Origin: an uncultured Bacilli bacterium
GTDB taxonomy: Bacteria > Bacillota_I > Bacilli_A > RF39 > UBA660
NCBI GenBank assembly: GCA_947594675.1
Contig: CANQEF010000024.1
Coordinates: 1-11,618, forward strand
DNA: 11,618 nt
Reading direction: 5' to 3'
The position numbers were made by a program, and so were the translations under genes. Below the pieces are notes generated by a model. It searched no databases and had not been told where the DNA came from. It saw nothing but the letters and a program-made list of their open reading frames with translations. Of this stretch, positions 1 through 6,314 are shown piece by piece. Every line of letters starts with the position of its first letter. The first letter of the stretch is position 1.

Positions 1-574
1 AACTAACCTTACGATTTAAAATAGCAGCTATTTCATAAGCAAAACCAATATGGTAGTAGCAATCATTATTACGATGTTTATGAACATCTAATTCATATAA
101 AGTATCAGCTAAACCTAAATATTCTAAAGGATTTTCTCCAACAGGAGCCTCTTTATCTAATTCATAAATTCCCTTAGCATAATTCTCCTCATTTTTCTCT
201 TCAAGTCCTAATTCAAATAAAGCACATATCATACCATTTGATTCAACACCACGAATTTTACTCTTCTTTATTTCAAAATCTCCCGGTAAAATAGCTCCTG
301 GCAAAGCAACAATTACTTTCAACCCTTCTCTAACATTAGGTGCCCCACAAATAATTTGTTCTACTTCCTTACCTACATTAACTTTACAAATATGTAAATG
401 ATCACTATCCGGATGATTTATACATTGGGTAACTTCACCAATTACTAAATTATTTATATTATTAGAAATAACACTTTCAACATTAATACCAGCCTTAGTA
501 ATTTTAACAGCTAATTCTTGTAAATCTTGATCTTTAATATCAATATAATCCTTTACCCATTCTAAACTTATCAT
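1..574 (-). CDS. pheT: Phenylalanyl-tRNA synthetase beta subunit, N-terminal part (cut by window edge)
   Basis: The beta subunit of the alpha2-beta2 phenylalanyl-tRNA synthetase charges tRNA-Phe in the cytoplasm together with PheS. About 191 codons are visible, beginning MISLEWVKDYIDI. Residues of roughly 40-150 form the EMAP/OB-fold tRNA-binding domain (VIGEVTQCINHPDSDHLHIC, then IICGAPNVREG and a PGD turn). The start of the next domain follows (DVHKHRNNDCYYHIGFAYE), where most family members have a TPNR-DCLS-like motif. The ATG overlaps the pheS stop codon as TAATG, and an AGGAGG seven bases upstream lies inside pheS, so the two subunits are translationally coupled and share the T-box leader upstream of pheS. 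The C-terminal three quarters (remaining B3/B4, B5 and anticodon-binding domains) lie outside the window. The identification is firm. Confidence 0.95.
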   Translation of the reverse strand, partial: MISLEWVKDYIDIKDQDLQELAVKITKAGINVESVISNNINNLVIGEVTQCINHPDSDHLHICKVNVGKEVEQIICGAPNVREGLKVIVALPGAILPGDFEIKKSKIRGVESNGMICALFELGLEEKNEENYAKGIYELDKEAPVGENPLEYLGLADTLYELDVHKHRNNDCYYHIGFAYEIAAILNRKVS

Positions 575-1623
575 TATAAATCCTCCTGTCTATCAAATGT
601 TTTACTCTCACGCAAATCCGTATTATAAAAGACCCTTAAATCATTTATATCATACTTTAACATCGCTAATCTTTCAGCACCAAAACCAAAAGCAAAGCCA
701 CTCCATTCATTAGGATCATATCCACTCATTTTCAAAACATTAGGATGAACAACTCCAGCTCCAGCTACCGTTAACCAACCCGTCTTTTTACAAATGCTAC
801 AACCCTTACCCTTACAATTAAAACAACTAATATCTACCTCTACTGATGGTTCTGTAAATTGATAATAACTTGGACGAAATCTCGTTTCAATATCTTCTCC
901 AAATAATTTTTTAACAACAACATCAATAGTGCCCTTTAAATCCGAAAGAGAAATATCCTTATCTACCAACAATCCCTCTATTTGCATAAACTGATGTGAA
1001 TGAGTAGCATCATCATCATCACGACGATAAGTCTTTCCTGGACAAATCATTCTTATAGGAGTCTGTCCCTTTCCTTTTAACATTGTACGTACTTGAACCG
1101 GAGAAGTTTGACTACGCATTAATATTTCTTCTCCCTCAATATAAAAAGTATCTTGTGCATCTCTAGCCGGATGTCCCTTAGGTATATTTAACATTTCAAA
1201 ATTATATTTATCTTCCTCAACTTCTGGTCCATCAACTACATCATAGCCCATACTCATAAATATTTCTTCTACTTCTTCTATTAACTTTTCCAATATATTA
1301 GGAGAACCCTGTGCTATCTTAGTAGCTGGTAAAGTAATATCAATAGCCTCTTTTTCTAATTTTTTATTCAAAGCCTCTGTAGAAAAATAATTAGCTTTTT
1401 CCTCATAAACACTATTAAATAAATTTTTCAATTCATTAACAGCCATACCAAAATCTTTCTTTTCTTCATTAGGAATATTTTTAATCTCACTATTTAATTC
1501 CGTTATAAGACCCTTTTTACTTAGATATTTCACCCTTAAATCATTTAAAGCTATTTCATCCTTAATATCTTTTAAATCTTCAAGTAACTTTTCTTTTACT
1601 TCTTTTATTTTTTCATTATTCAT
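574..1623 (-). CDS. pheS: Phenylalanyl-tRNA synthetase alpha subunit
   Basis: The catalytic alpha subunit of PheRS activates phenylalanine with ATP and transfers it to tRNA-Phe. The 349 residues match the usual bacterial length of about 340-350. Residues 1-90 form the N-terminal coiled coil that contacts tRNA. Class II core motifs follow: motif 1 around HPARDAQDTFY (151-161), motif 2 around YRRDDDDATHSHQFMQIEGL (199-218) and motif 3 GFGAERLAML (313-322). A cysteine cluster at 267-278 (CFNC, then CSIC) sits where Bacillus PheS has a similar one. The ATG is preceded by AGAGGTG at eight bases. The T-box leader ends directly upstream, and pheT follows with a one-base overlap. The C-terminus extends a few residues (ESKTFDRQEDL) past the usual ending, and the pheT ribosome binding site lies in that end. 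Confidence 0.97.
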   Translation of the reverse strand: MNNEKIKEVKEKLLEDLKDIKDEIALNDLRVKYLSKKGLITELNSEIKNIPNEEKKDFGMAVNELKNLFNSVYEEKANYFSTEALNKKLEKEAIDITLPATKIAQGSPNILEKLIEEVEEIFMSMGYDVVDGPEVEEDKYNFEMLNIPKGHPARDAQDTFYIEGEEILMRSQTSPVQVRTMLKGKGQTPIRMICPGKTYRRDDDDATHSHQFMQIEGLLVDKDISLSDLKGTIDVVVKKLFGEDIETRFRPSYYQFTEPSVEVDISCFNCKGKGCSICKKTGWLTVAGAGVVHPNVLKMSGYDPNEWSGFAFGFGAERLAMLKYDINDLRVFYNTDLRESKTFDRQEDL

Positions 1624-1640
1624 AAACTAAACACCTCTTT

Positions 1641-1860
1641 AAAAATTAAAAAAACTATAAATATAAGGACGAAATAATTCGCGGTACCACCTTATTTTAT
1701 AGTTTTACTATACACTCTATTCTTTTAACGCAAGAAATACGCTTATTATTAGTAAGAACCTAGAAGATGAATTCATAAACTATTACTAATTATTTACACC
1801 AACCATAATCTCTCTTCAAGTAAATCATTTATTACTACTTCTTCATCATTGTCTATTATT
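1641..1860 (-). promoter_or_regulatory. T-box riboswitch leader of pheST, specifier UUC (Phe)
   Basis: The transcript contains the T-box core AAGGUGGUACCGCG at 1680-1693. Its UGGU bulge would pair with the ACCA end of uncharged tRNA-Phe. Upstream lie an AGAGAG element near 1809-1814, GGUUGGUG near 1797-1804, and the specifier region GAA-UUC-A. There UUC (1769-1771) is a phenylalanine codon, and the following UCUUC can pair with GAAGA near the 5' end to form the base of stem I. An intrinsic terminator overlaps the T-box sequence, as expected for antitermination. The gene served (pheS) and the specifier agree. The leader begins almost directly after the frr stop codon and I see no convincing separate promoter, so it may be read through from frr. 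Confidence 0.93.
1648..1703 (-). terminator. T-box regulated intrinsic terminator before pheS
   Basis: ACUAUAAAAUAAGG (1690-1703) pairs with CCUUAUAUUUAUAGU (1654-1668) with one small irregularity, followed by seven U. The 5' arm contains the first bases of the T-box sequence, so the antiterminator and terminator folds exclude each other. Confidence 0.88.
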
Positions 1861-1869
1861 TAAAGAAAA

Positions 1870-2418
1870 CTAAACAGTAAGTAATTCATTTTCTTTTATT
1901 TTTAATTTTTCATCTACTTTTTTATTATACTCATTAACTAAATCCTGAATATCTTTTTCTATTTTTTTAGCCTCATCTTCAGGAAATTCTTCTTTTTTAA
2001 CTTCTTCTAAAGCATCATGTCTAATAGTCCTTATAGAAACTTTTCCTTCTTCTGATATTGCCTTAACCTGTTTTACCAATTCTCTACGACGTTCCTCAGT
2101 AAGCTCCGGTATCACAATACGAATAGTTTCACCATCATTACCCGGATTATAACCAAGATTAGAAGTTAAAATAGCCTTTTCTATAGCATTCAAACAACTT
2201 TTATCAAATGGTTTAATAAGTAATTGTCTTGCCTCCGGTACAGAAATAGTCGCCAATTGTTTAAGTGGTGTCATACTTCCATAATAATCAACAACTATAC
2301 CATCTAAACTAGAAGGATTAGCTCTTCCCGCTCTAACAGTACGTAAACGTTTATCCAAACTTTCAATTACTTTATCCAACTTTTCTGTTGCATCTAAGAT
2401 AATCATTTCACTATCCAT
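1870..2418 (-). CDS. frr: Ribosome recycling factor
   Basis: RRF works with EF-G to split post-termination 70S ribosomes in the cytoplasm. The 182 residues match the family length of about 185. Domain I is a three-helix bundle made of the N-terminal helix (to about residue 30) plus residues 105-182. Domain II (31-104) is the inserted beta sandwich. Diagnostic stretches are TVRAGRANPS (27-36), the PEARQL strand (61-66), PGNDGETIRI (92-101), LTEERRRELVK (106-116) and the arginine-containing RTIRHDA (130-136). The start has AAGGAG 11 bases upstream, slightly long. A second ATG at codon 5 would be even further away, so the first is kept. pyrH is not next to it, unlike the common rpsB-tsf-pyrH-frr order. 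The pheST T-box leader begins right after its stop codon. Confidence 0.96.
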   Translation of the reverse strand: MDSEMIILDATEKLDKVIESLDKRLRTVRAGRANPSSLDGIVVDYYGSMTPLKQLATISVPEARQLLIKPFDKSCLNAIEKAILTSNLGYNPGNDGETIRIVIPELTEERRRELVKQVKAISEEGKVSIRTIRHDALEEVKKEEFPEDEAKKIEKDIQDLVNEYNKKVDEKLKIKENELLTV

Positions 2419-2442
2419 AAATTTTATCGCTCCTTAAAATTT

Positions 2443-2448
2443 ATTATA
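2443..2448 (-). promoter_or_regulatory. Possible -10 element for frr
   Basis: A perfect TATAAT lies about 25 bases upstream of the frr start, in the short gap after the preceding gene. The region 17 bases upstream (TTTATT) is a poor -35, and transcription would start very close to the ribosome binding site, so this is only a candidate. Confidence 0.3.
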
Positions 2449-2473
2449 ATACATAATTTTTAGAAAATAAAGC

Positions 2474-3310
2474 TTAAGCTTCACAAATATAAAGAATTAA
2501 AAATAAGAAAAAAATTGCTAAAATACAAAAAACCACTGAAAGAATAATTACTATAATACTTAAAGAATCCTTTTCTCTTTTTACAATTGTCTCATCATTA
2601 GAAATTATTGCTCTAATATCCTGCTTTAATTTATAAGATTGCTCCTCATCTAAAAAATCATCTGACAATTCTACTTCCTTAGTAGTTGTCTTAGGTAATT
2701 CTAAAGTATTCTCTTCTAATTCCTTTACATAATCTTTAGGATTATCTATATCCATATCATCATTAGCATATATTTCTCTTAATTGCTTTTCTAACTCTGT
2801 TTCATTAATCTCCCTAGCAATTAACTTAGATTTTACTATTACAGGAACATCTGTTTCTTTTTCTTTAACTTCTTCTTTAACTTTTTCTTTAGTATTTTTA
2901 GTTGGTTTCTTATCTTTAACTTTCTTAGTCGTTTCAATCTTTTTTATTTCATCTTGTGTTTTCTTAGTTACTTTATCACTATTCTTTTTAACAGCCTCTT
3001 CTGGAGGTGTAACTTTCTTTACTTTTTTTACAACCTTTTTACTAGCAGTTGTATTACTATTAGAAACACTCTTTTTACTCTTAACTTTTGTCGTTTCTAA
3101 AACCTTTATCTCATCCTGTGTTTTTTTAGTTACCTTTACTTCCTCATTTTTCTTTTCAGCAACTTTTGGAGGCGTTACCTTATTTATTTTTTTCTTCGTT
3201 TGTGTTTTCTTTTTAGCTTGACTTTTATTCTCTAAAGCTTTTTTCTTTTGTAATAATTCTTTTTTTGTAGTTGGATTTTTTTTACTAGTTTTATTAGTTG
3301 ACCCCTTCAT
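2474..3310 (-). CDS. Lysine-rich tail-anchored membrane protein with internal duplication, unknown function
   Basis: I do not recognise this protein. Its 278 residues fall into three parts. Residues 1-160 are extremely lysine-, threonine- and glutamate-rich and low in complexity. Residues 165-248 are acidic and look more ordered (EKQLREIYANDDMDIDNPKDYV, then LSDDFLDEEQSYKLKQDIRAII). One hydrophobic segment (about 250-275) ends the chain at ICEA. There is no signal peptide, so the likely topology is a cytoplasmic body with a C-terminal membrane anchor. A block of about 36 residues (VTPP...KKN...VTKKTQDEIK..ETTK) occurs twice, at 45-80 and 100-135. The ATG has AGGTGG seven bases upstream, and a strong promoter precedes it. 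The basic region could bind nucleic acid or ribosomes, but that is inference from composition only. Confidence 0.8.
   Translation of the reverse strand: MKGSTNKTSKKNPTTKKELLQKKKALENKSQAKKKTQTKKKINKVTPPKVAEKKNEEVKVTKKTQDEIKVLETTKVKSKKSVSNSNTTASKKVVKKVKKVTPPEEAVKKNSDKVTKKTQDEIKKIETTKKVKDKKPTKNTKEKVKEEVKEKETDVPVIVKSKLIAREINETELEKQLREIYANDDMDIDNPKDYVKELEENTLELPKTTTKEVELSDDFLDEEQSYKLKQDIRAIISNDETIVKREKDSLSIIVIILSVVFCILAIFFLFLILYICEA
2906..3178 (-). repeat. Two diverged copies of a 36-residue coding repeat
   Basis: Codons 45-80 (3071-3178) and 100-135 (2906-3013) of the lysine-rich gene encode matching blocks with identical VTKKTQDEIK cores. Codon choices differ between the copies, so the duplication is old or is held at protein level. 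Confidence 0.75.
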
Positions 3311-3333
3311 TATTTCACCACCTATTTCGCCAT

Positions 3334-3362
3334 ATTATATCAAATTTTATGTACTTTTGCAA
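3334..3362 (-). promoter_or_regulatory. SigmaA-type promoter of the lysine-rich membrane protein gene
   Basis: -35 TTGCAA (3357-3362), a 17-base spacer and -10 TATAAT (3334-3339) preceded by TGA, giving an extended -10. It lies between the stop codon of the upstream gene and the ribosome binding site. Confidence 0.75.
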
Positions 3363-3371
3363 TTAAAAATA

Positions 3372-4151
3372 CTATTTATTTATAATTTCTGACTTTAAAA
3401 AAACACAATTACCATTCTCTATATTAAATGTCATTTTATAAAGACTTGTTTGTTGCAACTCTTCATCAGTTAAAATTTGCTTTTCACTAAAAGAAGACAT
3501 ATCTATTTCCTTCAAAAGATTGTTCTTATTATAATCCTTATAATACTTTATACTTTTATCAGCTACATCTACAAAAGCAACTCTTAATTGTATCTCCAAA
3601 TAATCACTATACTTTAAAGCTTTAGTAAGTTGATAAATATTTTTAGCTGCACACACTCCACCACAACTAGGTGCTGTCTTAACTAAATATGCTTGTTCTT
3701 CGTCATCATACTGAAAATTAGGAAAATTTCCATCACTAAATTGATACTTCGAAGTAAATAAAGAAGACATTGTATCTAAAACTTCCTTTTTACTAAAAAA
3801 AGTATTTACTAAAGAAGTATCATCTATACCTTGAGAAATCTTATCTTTATATATTTTAGCCATAACAATATTTAAAGCATCCTCATTAGATATATCTTGA
3901 TAAGTATAAGTATCTTCATTAAAATACTCATAAAAACCACAAGGCCTATCAAAAGAAGTAGTTAAATCAGTCAAAATCATCTCTAATTTATTAACATCTA
4001 CTTTCTGAGTAGTATCTTGAATAGTATCATCTTTTTGTTTTGGTTGTTTCACTTTATAATTAGTAGCCATATGAAGACCCGTACCAATTAATATAAGAAA
4101 AAGACCAATAATAACAATAATTAACACTCTACTCTCTTGACTTTTACTCAT
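3372..4151 (-). CDS. Single-pass exported protein with four cysteines, unknown function
   Basis: I recognise no family here. The 259-residue protein has a short charged N-terminus (MSKSQESR), one hydrophobic segment at residues 9-28 and then a hydrophilic domain (about 35-259). This fits an uncleaved signal anchor with the domain outside the cell. No lipobox cysteine follows the segment. The outer part has four cysteines, at 71 (FDRPCGFYEYF), 163 and 167 (PSCGGVC) and 249 (NGNCVF), enough for two disulphides. The domain is rich in Tyr, Asp and Lys. The start has GAGGAG six bases upstream and its own candidate promoter, placed after the tsf terminator. The next gene downstream also encodes a membrane-anchored protein but has a separate promoter, so joint function is unproven. 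Confidence 0.8.
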   Translation of the reverse strand: MSKSQESRVLIIVIIGLFLILIGTGLHMATNYKVKQPKQKDDTIQDTTQKVDVNKLEMILTDLTTSFDRPCGFYEYFNEDTYTYQDISNEDALNIVMAKIYKDKISQGIDDTSLVNTFFSKKEVLDTMSSLFTSKYQFSDGNFPNFQYDDEEQAYLVKTAPSCGGVCAAKNIYQLTKALKYSDYLEIQLRVAFVDVADKSIKYYKDYNKNNLLKEIDMSSFSEKQILTDEELQQTSLYKMTFNIENGNCVFLKSEIINK

Positions 4152-4170
4152 ATTTACTCCTCTTTAACTT

Positions 4171-4199
4171 ATAATAACTTAAAAGAAAAGAAAATTCAA
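4171..4199 (-). promoter_or_regulatory. Candidate promoter of the four-cysteine membrane protein gene
   Basis: -35 TTGAAT (4194-4199), a 17-base spacer and -10 TATTAT (4171-4176), just upstream of the AAAGAGGAG ribosome binding site and downstream of the tsf terminator. Confidence 0.5.
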
Positions 4200-4231
4200 T
4201 TTGAAGAAAAAAATAATATGTAAATGATGTC

Positions 4232-4264
4232 AAAAAAAAGCACATATCTAATTATATGCACTTT
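4232..4264 (-). terminator. Intrinsic terminator after tsf
   Basis: AAAGUGCAUAU (4254-4264) pairs over 11 base pairs, two of them G-U, with AUAUGUGCUUU (4237-4247) around a six-base loop. A run of eight U (4232-4239) follows. It begins eight bases after the tsf stop codon and closes the ribosomal unit. Confidence 0.9.
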
Positions 4265-4272
4265 CAAAATAA

Positions 4273-5148
4273 TTAAACCCCTTTAATTTGACTCATTACT
4301 TCACTAGCAAAATCTTCCTGTTTCTTTTCAATTCCTTCACCAACAGCATATCTTACCATAGAAATAATTTCACCATTATTATTCTTAACATAGTCCTTTA
4401 CACTAAGAGAAGAATCTTTAATAAAAGCTTGTTCCTCTAAACAAATTTCTTTATAAAATTTATTTAATCTTCCAACCACCATTTTTTCAGCAATATCAGC
4501 ACTTTTTCCTTCAGCCATAACTTGTTCCTTAATAATATGACTTTCTCTTTCAACCATTTCTTCTGGAACACCATCTCTATTTAAAGCTGTTGGATTCATA
4601 GCACATGCTTGCATAGCAACATCTTTAGCTACTTCTTCATTAGCTCCTTTTAATACAACAAGAGTACCAATTTTTCCACCCATATGAGTATATGTACCAA
4701 AAACTTCATCATCATTTTTAGTTACTTTTGTAAAACGTCTAAAACTAATCTTTTCACCAATTTTAGCTGTTAAAGCAACTAACTTATCAGAAATACTTTC
4801 TCCATCAACAGTAATTTTTAAAGCCTCATCTAAATCACTTACTTCATTTTTTAAAAGCACTGTTGCAATCATTTCAACAAAATTAACAAATTCAGCGTTT
4901 TTAGCAACAAAGTCAGTCTCAGAATTAACTTCTAAAATAACAGCTGTATTTCCATCAATTTTAATTTGGCATAATCCTTCCGCAGCAATACGACTTTCCT
5001 TTTTAGCTGCTTTAGCAATACCTTTTTCTCTTAGCCAATCAATAGCCTTTTCCATATCTCCTTCTGTTGCCTCCAAAGCTTTTTTACAATCAAGCATTCC
5101 AGCACCAGTTTTTTCTCTTAAATCTTTTACATCACTTGCTTTAAACAT
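4273..5148 (-). CDS. tsf: Elongation factor Ts
   Basis: EF-Ts exchanges GDP for GTP on EF-Tu in the cytoplasm. The 291 residues agree with the usual Bacilli length of about 293. The N-terminal UBA-like domain (1-45) carries the signature LREKTGAGMLDCKKAL (10-25). The core follows with NSETDFVAKN (75-84), whose Asp-Phe pair contacts EF-Tu, and CAMNP in the second subdomain. The C-terminus (SVKDYVKNNNGEIISMVRYAVGEG) is ordinary and, unlike S2 upstream, has no added tail. The ATG follows a GGAGG ribosome binding site. A terminator-like hairpin separates tsf from rpsB, and a strong intrinsic terminator follows it. Confidence 0.97.
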   Translation of the reverse strand: MFKASDVKDLREKTGAGMLDCKKALEATEGDMEKAIDWLREKGIAKAAKKESRIAAEGLCQIKIDGNTAVILEVNSETDFVAKNAEFVNFVEMIATVLLKNEVSDLDEALKITVDGESISDKLVALTAKIGEKISFRRFTKVTKNDDEVFGTYTHMGGKIGTLVVLKGANEEVAKDVAMQACAMNPTALNRDGVPEEMVERESHIIKEQVMAEGKSADIAEKMVVGRLNKFYKEICLEEQAFIKDSSLSVKDYVKNNNGEIISMVRYAVGEGIEKKQEDFASEVMSQIKGV

Positions 5149-5170
5149 TTTTCTTCCTCCATTTTATATT

Positions 5171-5203
5171 TTAAAAATTAAAGAGTGAAAAAACTTCACC
5201 CTT
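5171..5203 (-). terminator. Terminator-like hairpin between rpsB and tsf
   Basis: AAGGGUGAA (5195-5203) pairs over nine base pairs with UUCACUCUU (5181-5189) around GUUUU. It is followed by UAAUUUUU, a weak U tract. It could terminate part of the transcripts, or act as a processing or stability element that sets the S2 to EF-Ts ratio. Confidence 0.5.
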
Positions 5204-5212
5204 CAAGTCAAA

Positions 5213-6232
5213 TTACTTAGTTAAAGCCTCAATAAGTTCAGCCTTTTTCATAGTAGAATAACCCTTAACTCCAGCATCTTTTGCCTTAGCCTTTAAATCA
5301 GCCAATGTTAAATCTTCAAAATTCTCTTTCTTTTTAGTTTCTACTTTTTCAACTTTTGCCTCTTCAACTTTCTTAGGTTCTTCCTTTATTTTCTCTTCTT
5401 TTACTTTTTCTTTTACTTCTTTTTTAACTTCTGCTTTAAATTCTTTCTTAGTCTCTTCTTTAACCTTTTTATCAACTTTTTCTGCTTTTTCCTGTTTAGT
5501 ATCTTTTTCAGCCTTTACTTTATCGTCTTCACTAATATAATCAATTATTTCATTTCCATTAACTTCAGCAATAGCATTAGTTAAAACACCAATTAATAAT
5601 TTAACTGATCTTACAGCATCATCATTACCAGGAATAACATAATCAACTACATCTGGATCACAATTAGTATCAACAATACCAAATACTGGAATTCCTAATA
5701 TATGAGCCTCTTTAATAGCAATTTCTTCTTTACGAGGATCAACAATTACCATAGCTTGAGGCATCTTTTTCATTTCACGAATACCTCTTAAATTCTTATC
5801 TAATTTTTCATATTCTTTTCTAATTTGAATAACTTCTTTTTTAGGAAGAGCATCAAAAGTACCATCTGTTTCCTGTTTTTCAATTTCTTCCATACGTCTA
5901 ATTCTTGAACGTATTGTTTTAAAGTTAGTAAGTGTTCCTCCTAACCATCTTTCATTTACAAAATACATGTTAGTTCTAACAGCACTTTCTTCAGCAGCCT
6001 CTTGAGCTTGTTTTTTAGTTCCAACAAACAAAATTTTTCCACCATTAGCAGCAATCTCTTTCAAAGCAACATAAGCCTCTTCTAGTTTCTTAACTGTCTT
6101 TTGTAAATCGATAATATAAATATCATCTCTTGTTGTATAGATGTATTCCTTCATCTTTGGATTCCATCTTCTTTTTTGATGTCCAAAATGAACACCAGCC
6201 TCTAATAAATAATTCATTGATACAATAGTCAT
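5213..6232 (-). CDS. rpsB: 30S ribosomal protein S2 with a long C-terminal extension ending in a SAP/Rho-N-like module
   Basis: S2 is a late-assembling 30S protein at the head-body junction and is needed for S1 and mRNA binding. Residues 1-235 are ordinary S2: [20 protein letters not shown] (5-24), [14 protein letters not shown] core, [14 protein letters not shown] (91-104), VIVDPRKE (162-169) and [14 protein letters not shown] (181-194). The protein is 339 residues against about 230-260 usually. Residues 236-304 form a linker of almost pure Lys, Glu and Val. Residues 305-339 ([20 protein letters not shown], then [15 protein letters not shown]) resemble a helix-extension-helix SAP/Rho-N motif. 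L20 in the same cluster ends in a matching module. The start, with AAGGAG seven bases upstream, matches the Bacillus-type N-terminus. Binding of RNA or DNA by the tail is inference. Confidence 0.96.
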   Translation of the reverse strand: MTIVSMNYLLEAGVHFGHQKRRWNPKMKEYIYTTRDDIYIIDLQKTVKKLEEAYVALKEIAANGGKILFVGTKKQAQEAAEESAVRTNMYFVNERWLGGTLTNFKTIRSRIRRMEEIEKQETDGTFDALPKKEVIQIRKEYEKLDKNLRGIREMKKMPQAMVIVDPRKEEIAIKEAHILGIPVFGIVDTNCDPDVVDYVIPGNDDAVRSVKLLIGVLTNAIAEVNGNEIIDYISEDDKVKAEKDTKQEKAEKVDKKVKEETKKEFKAEVKKEVKEKVKEEKIKEEPKKVEEAKVEKVETKKKENFEDLTLADLKAKAKDAGVKGYSTMKKAELIEALTK

Positions 6233-6314
6233 AATTTTTCTCCTTCGTTTTTCTTCTATTAGTTTCGAATACCAATCACCCTAAGGCACTAGATTAATAA
6301 ATCCACTAATATGT
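6233..6314 (-). other. Short region between rplT and rpsB with a candidate hairpin
   Basis: The 82-base gap has no clear terminator. AGUGCC and GGUAUU can pair (two G-U pairs) around UUAGGGUGAUU, about 40 bases before the rpsB ribosome binding site. A weak promoter (TTGCAG, 17 bases, TATTAG) overlaps the end of rplT. It could be an S2 leader or only a spacer; I cannot decide from one sequence. Confidence 0.3.

Noticed and set aside
2463..2480. Palindrome AAGCTTAAGCTT at the end of the lysine-rich gene
   Set aside because: It is short, partly coding, without a U tract or flanking structure, and explained by chance in AT-rich DNA.
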